This document shows positions 1-8,258 of a stretch of DNA of 64,000 nt, in pieces. The stretch comes from Thermoplasmata archaeon (GTDB lineage Archaea > Thermoplasmatota > Thermoplasmata > Lutacidiplasmatales > UBA184): assembly GCA_022750335.1 (NCBI GenBank), contig JAKIVX010000001.1:5350-69349 (forward strand), given 5' to 3'. Under the pieces are notes generated by a model. That model worked only from the letters and a program-made list of their open reading frames with translations, was not told the DNA's origin and searched no databases. Position numbers and translations under genes: made by a program. Numbering within the stretch: position 1 is the stretch's first letter; each line of letters begins with the position of its first letter.

Positions 1-806
1 GCGAGCGCGGCGTTCTGGGCGGCTTCCACGGTGTCGTGGACCTTCTTGAGCTCGTCATCGCGCGGCCCGAAATGGAAGGACCGGGTGATGTCGCTCGCAT
101 AGCGCTGGTAGTACGCACCGAAATCGCAGACCATCGAAACGCCGGGGGTGAGCTTCGAGTCTCCGGCGAGGTAGTGGGGCTCCGCGCTGTGCGGCCCAAA
201 CCCGACGATCGTGGAGAAGGAGCGTCCGTTGGCGCCATACTTGTTCATCCGGAACTCCATTTCCGCGGCCAGCTCGTGTTCGGTCATTCCCACCTTGAGC
301 AGCGAGGGGATCTCCTTTCCGACGCGGGAACCGATCTCGGCCGCCTTTCGGATCTTCTCGACCTCAGAGGTGTCCTTGATGGCCCGGGAGCGTCGTACAC
401 CGACCGTCGCGTCCACGAACTTGGCGGACGGAAGCAGCTTCTCCAACCGGAGGTACCAGGCGTGCGTCAGCTCCGGGAAGTTGAGGCCGATGGTGGGGGT
501 CCCGGGGAGTAGTTTGTGCAGGAACGCCTCCAGACTCTCGGGCCCCTCCCGCGTCACGATGTGGACCCGCACGTGCGGGTCGTGCTTCGCGGCGATGTGG
601 GCCGTCTCCGCCTCCAGCGGGGAGCTGGTGACGTCGAGCGATCCGTCCGGGTGGGCCACGGCCACCGACCCTTCGAAGAGCCCTCCCGATACCTCGAACA
701 GGTGGAAAAAGCTCTGGTCCAAGTGGGGGTCGGTCGCGTTCGCGAGCAGCACCGCATCCGGCGGGGTCTCGAGGTAAGAGAAGACCTTCTCCACACGTCG
801 CTTCAT
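1..806 (-). CDS. M24-family Xaa-Pro aminopeptidase/dipeptidase (partial)
   Basis: This gene runs off the left edge, so it is absent from the ORF track; I translated it by hand from the ATG at 806. The 268 visible residues begin MKRRVEKVFSYLETPP. They show the creatinase-like N-terminal half, then the pita-bread core: 'DTSEVEKIRKAAEIG', 'GMTEHELAAEMEF', 'IVGFGPHSAEPHY' and the first metal-ligand region 'VCDFGAYYQRYASDITRSF', with the Asp pair expected of M24 peptidases. The C-terminal metal ligands lie outside the window. It probably cleaves Xaa-Pro peptides in the cytosol. Its ATG overlaps the gcvPB TGA (ATGA), so it is probably translationally coupled to the glycine decarboxylase genes. Confidence 0.9.
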   Translation of the reverse strand, partial: MKRRVEKVFSYLETPPDAVLLANATDPHLDQSFFHLFEVSGGLFEGSVAVAHPDGSLDVTSSPLEAETAHIAAKHDPHVRVHIVTREGPESLEAFLHKLLPGTPTIGLNFPELTHAWYLRLEKLLPSAKFVDATVGVRRSRAIKDTSEVEKIRKAAEIGSRVGKEIPSLLKVGMTEHELAAEMEFRMNKYGANGRSFSTIVGFGPHSAEPHYLAGDSKLTPGVSMVCDFGAYYQRYASDITRSFHFGPRDDELKKVHDTVEAAQNAAL

Positions 807-2290
807 GGAGGAGCCGACACCGATGCGGCCTTTTGATGGTTTGGGGTCCGATGGCGGAGGTCCTTCCAGGAGAGGGTGGGTTCCCGAGCGGCCCGGACCT
901 CGTCCACGCGTTTTACCGCGAGCCGCTGCGGAGCGGCATGCAAGTTCTCGGGCGTGTCGTTCACCGCGCGCTCGAACGCCGCGGCGTATTCGTCGAGGTC
1001 CCGCTTCGACTCGGTCTCGGGCAGCTCGATCATGAGGGCCTCGTCGACGATGGACGGGAAGTAGATGGTCGGCGCGTGGACTCCCTCGTCCAGCAGACGC
1101 TTGGCCAGGTCGAGGGTCCGCACGCCGCGCGCCTTGAGGGGGGTGCCCGAGAGGAGGAATTCGTGTTTGACCAGGGTACGGAAGGGGCGAGGGAGGGACG
1201 TGCCGAGACGCTGGCCGAGATAGTTCGAATTCAGGACGGCGCGCCGGGCCACGTGCTGCAATCCGGCCTCCCCGTGGGAGATCGCAAAGGCGTAGGCGCG
1301 CAGGTCAAGACCGAAGTTACCGTACCCGGACTTGATCTTTCCGATCGACCTCGGGCGGTCGTAATCTAGGTGGAACTTGCGGCCGGTCTTCACGACGCGG
1401 GGGATCGGCAAGTAGGGTCCCAACTTCTCGCCGGCCGCGAGGACGCCCGCGCCCGGTCCGCCGCCACCGTGCGGCGTGGCGAACGTTTTGTGGAGGTTCA
1501 AGTGGGCGACGTCGAACCCCATGCGGCCGGGGTGGGTGATCCCGAGGATCGCGTTGAGGTTCGCCCCGTCATAGTAGAGCATCCCCCCCGCCCGGTGGAC
1601 CGTCTCCGCGATCTCGAGGATCTCGGATTCGAACAATCCCGCGGTGTTCGGGTTCGTCAGCATGAAACAGGCCGTGTGCTCATTGACCGCCGCCCTCAGC
1701 GCGGTCAGGTCGACGCAGCCGTCCTTCGAAGCGATCTCTCGGGTGGTGAAGCCCGCCATCGCCGCGGACGCCGGGTTGGTCCCGTGCGCGGTGTCCGGTA
1801 ACAGCACTTCCGTCCGTTGTCCCAACTCCCCCCGCTCAAGAAAGTAGGCACGAACCATGAGCAGGGCCGCATACTCGCCGTGGGCCCCCGCCGCTGGTTG
1901 GAGTGAGACTTCCGGAAGTCCCGTCACTTTGGAGAGAATCCGCTCGAGACGCCAGAGCAGTTCGAGCGCTCCCTGGACCGAGGCCTCCGGTTGATGGGGG
2001 TGTAGATTCGCGGCCCCGTCCCGCCGGGCGAGGACCTCCGAGACCCGAGGGTTGTACTTCATCGTGCACGAGCCGAGCGCATAGGGGACGGTCTCGATGC
2101 CGAAGTTCATCTGAGAGAGACGTGTGTAGTGACGCAGGACCTGGAGCTCGGAAAGTTCGGGCCACAGCAGCCGCTCCTTCCGACGCATGCGCTCGGGAAG
2201 CCCGGGCACCGCTGGGGCCGGTTCGGCGGGAGGGGACTCGGCGAGGTCCCAGATCGACGGCTCGTCCCATCGGGCCTGACGGAACGTCAT
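803..2290 (-). CDS. gcvPB: Glycine dehydrogenase (decarboxylating) subunit 2, P-protein
   Basis: This 495-residue protein is the PLP-binding half of the split glycine-cleavage P-protein. It decarboxylates glycine and passes the aminomethyl group to lipoylated H-protein. The family segments are present: 'GSCTMKYNP', 'QPAAGAHGEYA', 'PDTAHGTNPASAAMAGF', and the PLP-lysine region 'LNLHKTFATPHGGGGPG' near residue 265. Its ATG overlaps the gcvPA stop (ATGA) and its TGA overlaps the M24 peptidase start, so the three genes form one tight operon. GcvT, GcvH and lipoamide dehydrogenase genes are not in the window. The length is typical of archaeal and bacterial GcvPB. Confidence 0.97.
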   Translation of the reverse strand: MTFRQARWDEPSIWDLAESPPAEPAPAVPGLPERMRRKERLLWPELSELQVLRHYTRLSQMNFGIETVPYALGSCTMKYNPRVSEVLARRDGAANLHPHQPEASVQGALELLWRLERILSKVTGLPEVSLQPAAGAHGEYAALLMVRAYFLERGELGQRTEVLLPDTAHGTNPASAAMAGFTTREIASKDGCVDLTALRAAVNEHTACFMLTNPNTAGLFESEILEIAETVHRAGGMLYYDGANLNAILGITHPGRMGFDVAHLNLHKTFATPHGGGGPGAGVLAAGEKLGPYLPIPRVVKTGRKFHLDYDRPRSIGKIKSGYGNFGLDLRAYAFAISHGEAGLQHVARRAVLNSNYLGQRLGTSLPRPFRTLVKHEFLLSGTPLKARGVRTLDLAKRLLDEGVHAPTIYFPSIVDEALMIELPETESKRDLDEYAAAFERAVNDTPENLHAAPQRLAVKRVDEVRAAREPTLSWKDLRHRTPNHQKAASVSAPP

Positions 2291-3699
2291 TTACTCACTC
2301 CGGAGGTGGCCGCGCGGGCGGCGCGCGCGTACTTTTGGATGTCCTTCTCGGTCGTGGTGTCGGTGGCGGCAACCAGAATCCGGGCAGGTCCGGCCGGCGA
2401 CCCGGGTCGGGGGTCCGCGAGCGGGATACCTCCAAGGACCCGGCGGCGGCGGAGCTTTTCTAGGAAGCTCGCCGCGTCGGAATCCTTCAGTTCGATCGTG
2501 AATTCTCCGAGGTAGGGCGCCTCGAACCGGGGTGAAAGGATCCCCTCCACACTCCCGAGCGTGCTCGCGACCGTACGGGCCTTCTCCGCGAGCGAAACCT
2601 GGAGGGCGGCCAGTCCTCGCGGCCCGACGACGCTCGCGTAGACCACAAAAGCGAGCGCCATGAGCGACTGGTTGGTGCAGATGTTCGAGGTCGCTCGGGA
2701 GCGTCGAATGTGCTGTTCCCGGGTCTGGAGGGTCAGCGTGTACGCCGGGGCGCCGTCCGCATCCACCGTGGCCCCTACGATCCGCCCGGGCGTGAGGCGA
2801 AGGTGTTCCTTCCGGCAGGCGAACAAGCCGAGCAGCGGACCGCCGTAGGAGGGAGAGATCCCGAATCCCTGTCCCTCCCCGACGACCACGTCCGCGCCGT
2901 ACTCTCCGGGAGGTTCGAGGACCGTGAGGGCGAGTGGATCCCCGGACACCACGTAGGGGATGTCCCCGAGGATCGACTTGAGCTCCCAGAGTCCCTCGTC
3001 CACGTGTCCGAAGCCGTTGGGCACGTCAGCGAGCATTCCAAACACCTCGTCCGAACGGACCGCGGTCCGAACGAACTCGAGGTCGAGGTTGCCGGTCCGC
3101 GCGTCGTAGGGCACCTCCTCGAGAGTGAGCCCGGGACCGGTCGCGTAATTCTGGAGGACGCTCTTCTCTTCCCAAGGAAGACTGGCGGGAACGAGGAAGC
3201 GACGCCCCTCGTGGAGGCGACGACAGAGGAGCAGCGCTTCGCCGGACGCGGTTGCCCCGTCGTAAAGCGAGGCGTTGGCCGCATCCATCCCCGTGAGTTC
3301 GACCCACAGGCTCTGGAACTCGAACAACGCCCGGAGCATTCCCTGGCTCGCTTCGGGCTGGTAGGGCGTGTACGACGTGTAGAATTCGCTCCGCTGGAGG
3401 ATGGCATCGACGGCCGCGGGAACGTAGCGCGAGGTGATGCGCCCACCGAGGAAATTGGAAAACTTGCCGAGCGGCCGGTTCCGCGCCAGGATCTTGTCGA
3501 TGTGGGCGACGACCTCGGGTTCCTCGAGTCCGGCACTGAGGCCGAGCCGACCGATCCGTGCCTTCTTGGGCACGTCGGCGAACAGGGCGTCGACGGAGGG
3601 GATCCCGAGGGACGCGAGGAGGCTCGCCTCTTCCCCCGCCTCGTCCGGAATCCAGCGAGCCACGAGGGTCCCCGTAGCCTCCCGAGCGGGGCCCCGCAT
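2287..3699 (-). CDS. gcvPA: Glycine dehydrogenase (decarboxylating) subunit 1, P-protein
   Basis: This is the partner subunit of GcvPB in the split P-protein. Family landmarks are 'WIPDEAGEEASLLASLGI' at the N-terminus, 'GRITSRYVPAAVDAI', 'YTPYQPEASQGMLRALFEFQS', 'NASLYDGATASGEALL' and 'ICTNQSLMALA'. The longest ORF begins at 4173 but runs antisense through the GTPase gene. An ATG at 3780 overlaps the divergent GTPase ATG in the palindrome CATG. I chose the ATG at 3699 (470 aa), because homologous P-proteins begin just before the 'YIP/WIP' motif and this leaves 79 bases for promoters. A GAATACTC TATA-like box lies 42-48 bases upstream. The stop overlaps the gcvPB start. Confidence 0.93.
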   Translation of the reverse strand: MRGPAREATGTLVARWIPDEAGEEASLLASLGIPSVDALFADVPKKARIGRLGLSAGLEEPEVVAHIDKILARNRPLGKFSNFLGGRITSRYVPAAVDAILQRSEFYTSYTPYQPEASQGMLRALFEFQSLWVELTGMDAANASLYDGATASGEALLLCRRLHEGRRFLVPASLPWEEKSVLQNYATGPGLTLEEVPYDARTGNLDLEFVRTAVRSDEVFGMLADVPNGFGHVDEGLWELKSILGDIPYVVSGDPLALTVLEPPGEYGADVVVGEGQGFGISPSYGGPLLGLFACRKEHLRLTPGRIVGATVDADGAPAYTLTLQTREQHIRRSRATSNICTNQSLMALAFVVYASVVGPRGLAALQVSLAEKARTVASTLGSVEGILSPRFEAPYLGEFTIELKDSDAASFLEKLRRRRVLGGIPLADPRPGSPAGPARILVAATDTTTEKDIQKYARAARAATSGVSK

Positions 3700-3740
3700 A
3701 AATCGGTTGGGAACGGCCCGCCCTCCGGGCCCAGCGAAAG

Positions 3741-3747
3741 AGTATTC
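3741..3747. promoter_or_regulatory. Candidate shared TATA box, gcvPA / GTPase
   Basis: AGTATTC reads as a weak TATA-like element on both strands. It lies about 35 bases before the GTPase ATG (3779) and about 45 bases before the gcvPA ATG (3699). It is the most AT-rich stretch between the two divergent genes. Confidence 0.35.
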
Positions 3748-3778
3748 GGGTGCCCGGTCTGGCAGCGTTCGAGGATTC

Positions 3779-4870
3779 ATGGGCCGACGGCTGACGAACG
3801 CCCGAGGGCGAAGAGGCACTGAGCCTCCGCCCGTCCCGTCGATCGGCATCCTCGACACGGCGTTCCATCGTGCCTCCCTCGCAGACCCGCACGGTACATC
3901 CAAGGCCGAGCGGGACCGCCGTCGAGCCGAGCTCAAGGTCGTTCGTGCGTCCGCGACCGTCGTCCGACATCTTCGGCTCGAGACTCGCTCGTTCCTCAAG
4001 CCGCCGCTCTCCGATTTTGCCCGAGCATTGGTGGCGGGTCGGTGGGGGGAAGGGACCCTCGAACGGTCGCTGACCCGGGTCCGTCGGGCCGAGGAGCGCA
4101 TCCGTACCCTTGCCCGGGATGCGGAACGGTCCGTCCACCGCGCATCGGGCTCGGAAGAGCTCGGCGACCTCATCCGCTCCTACTACGGCCGGCTCTCGAG
4201 CCATGTGCGGGAGATCGATCCGGACCTCTCCCGACTGCGGGAGATCGGGGATTTCCTCAGCGACCGACCGACCCTCGACCCGGCCGCGCCCACGCTCGTC
4301 GTCGCCGGCTTTCCGAACGTGGGAAAATCCTCCCTCGTCGCGAAGCTCTCCACCGCACGTCCGAAGGTTGCGGACTACCCGTTCACGACCCTCTCGATCG
4401 CTGTGGGCCATGCCGACCTCGGCTTCGACCGGCTCCAGGTCGTCGACACGCCTGGTGTCCTCGGCCGGAAGCGCCATGTGAATCCAGCCGAGTCCGAGGC
4501 CGAGACCGCAGTACGCCGCGCCGCCACGGTAGTGTTGTTCGTCATCGACCCCACCCCCACCTCGGGCCACACGATCGAGGAACAGGAAGAGCTCCTGGCC
4601 CGATGGAAGGCCGAGTTTCCGACCCTCCCCATCCTCCCGATCGAGACGAAGAGCGACCTCGTACGCCGCGACGTGGACCGAATGCAAGTCTCGGCGGTTA
4701 CCGGCGAAGGGGTCGACGAGTTGCTAGCTCGCATCCGAAAGGAGGTCACGCCGCGAGGCGAACTGCCCCCGATGCAAGAGGAGCTCGTGGAAGAGATTCC
4801 GGACTTCCGGGATGAGGGGCTCGACGAGGCCACGGCTCCCACTCCCTCCCGACGGCGTCGACGGAGCTAG
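3779..4870 (+). CDS. NOG1/OBG-like GTP-binding protein
   Basis: This 363-residue protein is a TRAFAC GTPase of the Nog1 type, probably a ribosome-assembly factor for the large subunit. It has an N-terminal helical region (residues about 20-165) typical of Nog1. The G domain follows with G1 'GFPNVGKSS', switch region 'YPFTTLSI', G3 'DTPGVLGR', G4 'TKSD' and G5 'SAVTGEGVDEL'. The C-terminus ends in an Arg-rich tail (SRRRRRS) that may bind rRNA. The ORF track starts at 3434, inside antisense gcvPA. The ATG at 3779 puts 'VPSIGILDTAFHRA' at the usual N-terminal position. The Rieske gene follows 15 bases downstream, probably in the same transcript. Confidence 0.88.
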   Translation: MGRRLTNARGRRGTEPPPVPSIGILDTAFHRASLADPHGTSKAERDRRRAELKVVRASATVVRHLRLETRSFLKPPLSDFARALVAGRWGEGTLERSLTRVRRAEERIRTLARDAERSVHRASGSEELGDLIRSYYGRLSSHVREIDPDLSRLREIGDFLSDRPTLDPAAPTLVVAGFPNVGKSSLVAKLSTARPKVADYPFTTLSIAVGHADLGFDRLQVVDTPGVLGRKRHVNPAESEAETAVRRAATVVLFVIDPTPTSGHTIEEQEELLARWKAEFPTLPILPIETKSDLVRRDVDRMQVSAVTGEGVDELLARIRKEVTPRGELPPMQEELVEEIPDFRDEGLDEATAPTPSRRRRRS

Positions 4871-4885
4871 GAGGGTCGAATCCCC

Positions 4886-5221
4886 GTGTCCTGGCGTTCG
4901 ACTGGGGTCGCGGAAGCGACCCTTTTCCCCGGGACGCTCCGGGAGATCCGTGTGGGCGGCTCCTCACTCCTGCTCGTCCGGCTCGGGGAGCCGATCTATG
5001 CCCTCGACCCCTACTGTCCGCACGCCGGCGGGGTCTTGGCGGAAGGGACTCTCGAGGGGCCGCGGCTGGCATGCCCCGTCCATGGTGCCGTGTTCGACCC
5101 CCGCGACGGGAAGGTCCTCGAGGATCCGTTCGGCATCGCCCCGCCCTCGGGGGGCGTCGACCCCCTGACCCGGTACCCCGTGCGGCTAGTCCAAGGGATG
5201 GTCGAGGTCGACCTTCCCTGA
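4886..5221 (+). CDS. Rieske-type [2Fe-2S] ferredoxin
   Basis: This 111-residue soluble Rieske protein has the cluster motifs 'CPHAGG' and 'CPVHGAVFD', two Cys-X-His pairs 17 residues apart, which ligate a [2Fe-2S] cluster. No membrane anchor or oxygenase domain is fused, so it resembles the small ferredoxin subunits of nitrite reductases or dioxygenases. Its partner cannot be deduced here. The GTG start at 4886 follows the GTPase stop by 15 bases, and the purine run GAGGG at 4871 could act as a ribosome binding site. It converges on the beta-CASP gene with a 12-base gap. Confidence 0.9.
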   Translation: MSWRSTGVAEATLFPGTLREIRVGGSSLLLVRLGEPIYALDPYCPHAGGVLAEGTLEGPRLACPVHGAVFDPRDGKVLEDPFGIAPPSGGVDPLTRYPVRLVQGMVEVDLP

Positions 5222-5233
5222 TCGGAGAGGGAC

Positions 5234-6469
5234 TCACTCGATCGTGAACGACGGCCCGTTCGCGGGAAGGATCACGTCCGCGAACCCGGAGAGCGCGTCC
5301 CGAAGGAGTTCGCGGCGGTCCCCGTGCATCAGCACGACGGTCTCGGCCCGAGTGGACTCGGCAAATCGGACCAGGTCGGAGTGGCCGGCGTGCGCCGAGA
5401 AATCGAACTTACCGATCTCGCACATCGGTCGGATCGTGGTATCGTCGATCGTCATCGTCCCCTCGTCCAGAAGCTGGCGCCCGTTCGAGCCGTCGACCTG
5501 GTACCCGGTAAGAAGGATTGACGAGTTGGCGTCGCGGTAGAGCTCCCCGACGTAGTAGAGGACCGGTCCCCCATCCAGCATCCCGCCGGTCGTGACGATG
5601 ACCTCGCCTTCCCGCAGGGCCTTCTTTCGTTCGCTCGGATGCTCGATGACGTGGACCCCGTCCAACGCGTGGCGAAACCGCTTCGAATCCCGGAGGTACT
5701 CGGGTGCGCTGAGGTAGATCGAGTTGACCGCCCGGGCCATGCCGTCGAGATAGGTCTCGAACCCGGAGGAGGCGAGGGCCATCAGGACCTCCTGCGCGCG
5801 GCCGACGGCGAAGGCGGGGACGATGACCTTCCCGCCCCGTGCGATCGTTTCGGCGACCTTGTCGCGGAACCGACGCTCGGTCTCCTTGCGGTCCGGGTGT
5901 TCCTTGCCGGCGTACGTCGACTCCATCACGAGGACGTCACATTCGACCGACTCGGCTCCTCCGACCAGGTGCGTGGGGATCGTCTGAAGATCGCCCGTGA
6001 ACAGGATGTCCTTCGCTCCCCGGTACAGGGTCATCGACGCTCCGGGAATGTGGCCGGCGGGAGTGAACTCGATCTCGATCCCACGGTGGCGGAACGTCCC
6101 GTGGCGGTCGACCGCCGTGGCGCGAGACCCGTAACTGGAGATGTCGTTGGTCGTGAACGGGGCCAAGTACCCTTCGAGTCGTGCGATCTTGAGGGCGTCC
6201 CTCGTCAGCAAATTCGCCACGGCCAGCGTGACCGGCGTGGCCACCAGGCGCGCCTTGGGCAATCGGCTGAGGATCGGGGTCATTCCCGAGTGGTCGAGAT
6301 GGGCGTGAGAAAGGACGGCCACGTCGATGGTGGGCGGCGCCGGCTGGGGGTAGGACGGGGGGTCGGTCGGGGTCATCCCGTAGTCGAACAGCAGCGTACG
6401 GCCCTGGTCGCGCACGACCAAACCGAGCGAGCCGATCTCGGACGCGCCCCCGAGGAATTGGAAGTCCAT
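5234..6469 (-). CDS. Beta-CASP metallo-beta-lactamase RNase (KH-less aCPSF2-like)
   Basis: This 411-residue beta-CASP nuclease is expected to cleave or trim RNA with two zinc ions. Visible motifs are 'FLGGASEIGS', motif 2 'SHAHLDHSG', motif 3 'AGHIPGAS', motif 4 'LFTGDL', and the beta-CASP region 'VIVPAFAVGRAQEVL'. Late His motifs are 'FSAHAGHSD' and 'LMHGD'. There is no N-terminal KH domain, so it is the short archaeal form rather than FttA/aCPSF1. The track start is a GTG at 6493. The ATG at 6469 is better because a TATA-like CAATACGTTAA sits at 6494-6504, the right distance for a near-leaderless transcript. Confidence 0.93.
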   Translation of the reverse strand: MDFQFLGGASEIGSLGLVVRDQGRTLLFDYGMTPTDPPSYPQPAPPTIDVAVLSHAHLDHSGMTPILSRLPKARLVATPVTLAVANLLTRDALKIARLEGYLAPFTTNDISSYGSRATAVDRHGTFRHRGIEIEFTPAGHIPGASMTLYRGAKDILFTGDLQTIPTHLVGGAESVECDVLVMESTYAGKEHPDRKETERRFRDKVAETIARGGKVIVPAFAVGRAQEVLMALASSGFETYLDGMARAVNSIYLSAPEYLRDSKRFRHALDGVHVIEHPSERKKALREGEVIVTTGGMLDGGPVLYYVGELYRDANSSILLTGYQVDGSNGRQLLDEGTMTIDDTTIRPMCEIGKFDFSAHAGHSDLVRFAESTRAETVVLMHGDRRELLRDALSGFADVILPANGPSFTIE

Positions 6470-6493
6470 CGCGCGCCCGAGCGGTCCTCCCAC

Positions 6494-6504
6494 TTAACGT
6501 ATTG
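6494..6504 (-). promoter_or_regulatory. TATA-like box for beta-CASP RNase
   Basis: On the minus strand this reads CAATACGTTAA, centred about 30 bases before the ATG at 6469. It supports that start over the GTG at 6493, which overlaps the box region. Confidence 0.45.
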
Positions 6505-6538
6505 CGACTCCGTCCGGGGCCGTTCCGCCGGCAAGGGG

Positions 6539-6546
6539 CTTTAGGC
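6539..6546 (+). promoter_or_regulatory. TATA-like box for IMPase-NAD kinase operon
   Basis: CTTTAGGC is centred 26 bases before the GTG at 6568, the spacing expected for a leaderless archaeal transcript. Confidence 0.4.
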
Positions 6547-6567
6547 GGGGCGCCGGTCTCTGCTTCC

Positions 6568-7383
6568 GTGACCTCTCCCGCCCTCCGCCCAGAGATCGAA
6601 GTCCTGTATCGTGTCAGTGTGGCGGTCCACCGGGTTTTTCGAGACGCCGCGACGTCGCCCCACCGCGCCGATTTCGTGGCGATGGGAGCGGACGGCTCGC
6701 CGACCGAACAGATCGACCGACTGGCCGAATCGGAGATCCTGAGGGTCCTCGACGCCGAGGGCGTAAACTGGAACCTCCAATCCGAGGAGATCGGGTCGGT
6801 CGACCGCGGGGGGACCCAAACGTTGGTCGTCGACCCCATCGACGGCAGCCACAACGTGTTCCGGAACCTTCCGTTCTCGACCGTGTCGCTCGCGCTCGGG
6901 TCAACCGACCTCGCCGGCGTCGAGGTCGGTCTCGTTCGGGACCTGCATCTCGGCACGACGTACTGGGCAGCGCGTGGGGAGGGTGCCTGGCGAGACGGGC
7001 GGCCGATCCGCGTACGCCCATGGGTCGCACGGGGGGAGGTCTTGTTCGTCAATCTCGGGGCCCACGCGAGCGAGCGCGCGCTTCGGTTCGCCCAGCGGGG
7101 CCGTCGTGTCCGGTCGCTCGGCTGTGCTTCGCTGGAGACCCTCGCCGTCGCCAGCGGCAGCGGCGACGCCTACTTCTTCGAGAACACTCCGGAAAATCGA
7201 AACCTCCGCGCGACGGATATCGCCGGCGCCTACCGGATTCTCCTCGAGGCAGGCGGCGGGATGTGGGACACGCACGGCCGGGAGGTCGGGACCTTCCCGC
7301 TCACGGTCGACCGGCGCACGAGCGTGTTCGCCTGGGGCGATCGGGCCTTCGCCGACGCGGCGTTGGACGGGGGGCTGCGGTGA
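6568..7383 (+). CDS. Inositol monophosphatase / FBPase / NADP phosphatase family protein
   Basis: This 271-residue protein belongs to the Mg-dependent sugar phosphatase superfamily. The metal-binding motifs are 'SEEIGS' (Glu) and 'VVDPIDGSHNVFRN' (DPIDGS), and the late motif is 'RNLRATDIAGAYRILLEAGG'. In Methanocaldococcus the orthologous domain is fused to NAD kinase (MJ0917) and dephosphorylates NADP. Here the two are separate genes that overlap by four bases, so a role in NADP turnover is a reasonable inference; FBPase or IMPase activity remains possible. I chose the GTG at 6568 (VTSPALRPE) because of the TATA box 26 bases upstream; the track's start at 6502 is probably too early. Confidence 0.88.
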   Translation: MTSPALRPEIEVLYRVSVAVHRVFRDAATSPHRADFVAMGADGSPTEQIDRLAESEILRVLDAEGVNWNLQSEEIGSVDRGGTQTLVVDPIDGSHNVFRNLPFSTVSLALGSTDLAGVEVGLVRDLHLGTTYWAARGEGAWRDGRPIRVRPWVARGEVLFVNLGAHASERALRFAQRGRRVRSLGCASLETLAVASGSGDAYFFENTPENRNLRATDIAGAYRILLEAGGGMWDTHGREVGTFPLTVDRRTSVFAWGDRAFADAALDGGLR

Positions 7384-8258
7384 AGATCGGCTTGCAGGTC
7401 AATCCGCGCAAGCCGCGGGCGATCGAGTTCGGACAGCGGCTGGTAGATGCGGTGGCCGGGCGCGCCGACCTCGTGATCAGCGACGAAGCGGCCTCCGTCG
7501 GGCGGGACCTGCCACACCGGGCGTTGGCGGAGATGCGGCCCGACGTGGTCGTCGCGATCGGCGGCGACGGCACCTTCCTCTTCACCCTCGGCCGGACGCA
7601 CGTGCCGGTCCTCCCGATCAATGCGGGTACCTTCGGGGTATTGGCCGAGGTCACGGCCGAAAACCCGGTGGAGTTCGATGCCGCGGTCGAGCGGCTGCTG
7701 TCGGGGTTCTACCACCTGGAAGAACGGATGAAACTGGCCGCGAACTTGGGAGGGCCACCGCTCCCGGACGCGACCAACGAGTTCGTCGTCCACGCGGCGC
7801 AGGCCGGCAAGATGGGGTTGTTCGAAGTGGAGTTCGACGGACAGGTCGTCGGCCGGATCCGGGCCGATGGACTGATCGTCGCAACCCCCACCGGGTCCAC
7901 GGCCTACTCGCTCAGTTCGTTCGGGCCGATCGTCGACCCGGGGCTCGACGCCCTCATCCTGACGGCGATCGCGCCGTTCCGGGCCGAGGCGCGGGCCATC
8001 GTCGTGGAGCCCCTGCACTCCCTGGGGTTGCGGAACGTACTGCCGGGCCGGGACGCGATCGCGATCGCGGACGGCCAGACTGAATTCCCGATGGCGCCGA
8101 ACGCAACGCTGACGGTCTACCGCTCGCCCCGCCGGGCCTCGTTCGTCCGGTTCGGCTCCACGTTCTTCTATCGGCTCCGGGGAAAACGGATCTTACCGTG
8201 GAGCGAGGACCTCGGACGAGGAGGCGCGGGCGTTGCCGATGTTCCGCCCCCACCGTAA
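7380..8258 (+). CDS. nadK: NAD kinase
   Basis: This ATP- or polyphosphate-dependent NAD kinase has 292 residues and makes NADP in the cytosol. Its motifs are 'VVAIGGDGTFLFTL' (GGDGT), 'INAGTFGVLAEV', 'NEFVVHAAQ' and 'GLIVATPTGSTAYSLS'. The track starts at 7020 inside the previous gene. The real start is the GTG at 7380, whose GTGA overlaps the TGA of the IMPase-like gene, indicating translational coupling. The C-terminus extends about 20 residues into the JAMM gene's start region. Pairing with the phosphatase mirrors the archaeal fusion enzyme. Confidence 0.95.
   Translation: MKIGLQVNPRKPRAIEFGQRLVDAVAGRADLVISDEAASVGRDLPHRALAEMRPDVVVAIGGDGTFLFTLGRTHVPVLPINAGTFGVLAEVTAENPVEFDAAVERLLSGFYHLEERMKLAANLGGPPLPDATNEFVVHAAQAGKMGLFEVEFDGQVVGRIRADGLIVATPTGSTAYSLSSFGPIVDPGLDALILTAIAPFRAEARAIVVEPLHSLGLRNVLPGRDAIAIADGQTEFPMAPNATLTVYRSPRRASFVRFGSTFFYRLRGKRILPWSEDLGRGGAGVADVPPPP

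Noticed and set aside
3026-4687. 553-aa minus-strand ORF
   Set aside because: It overlaps the NOG1-like GTPase in antisense and gcvPA in another frame; both have full family motifs.
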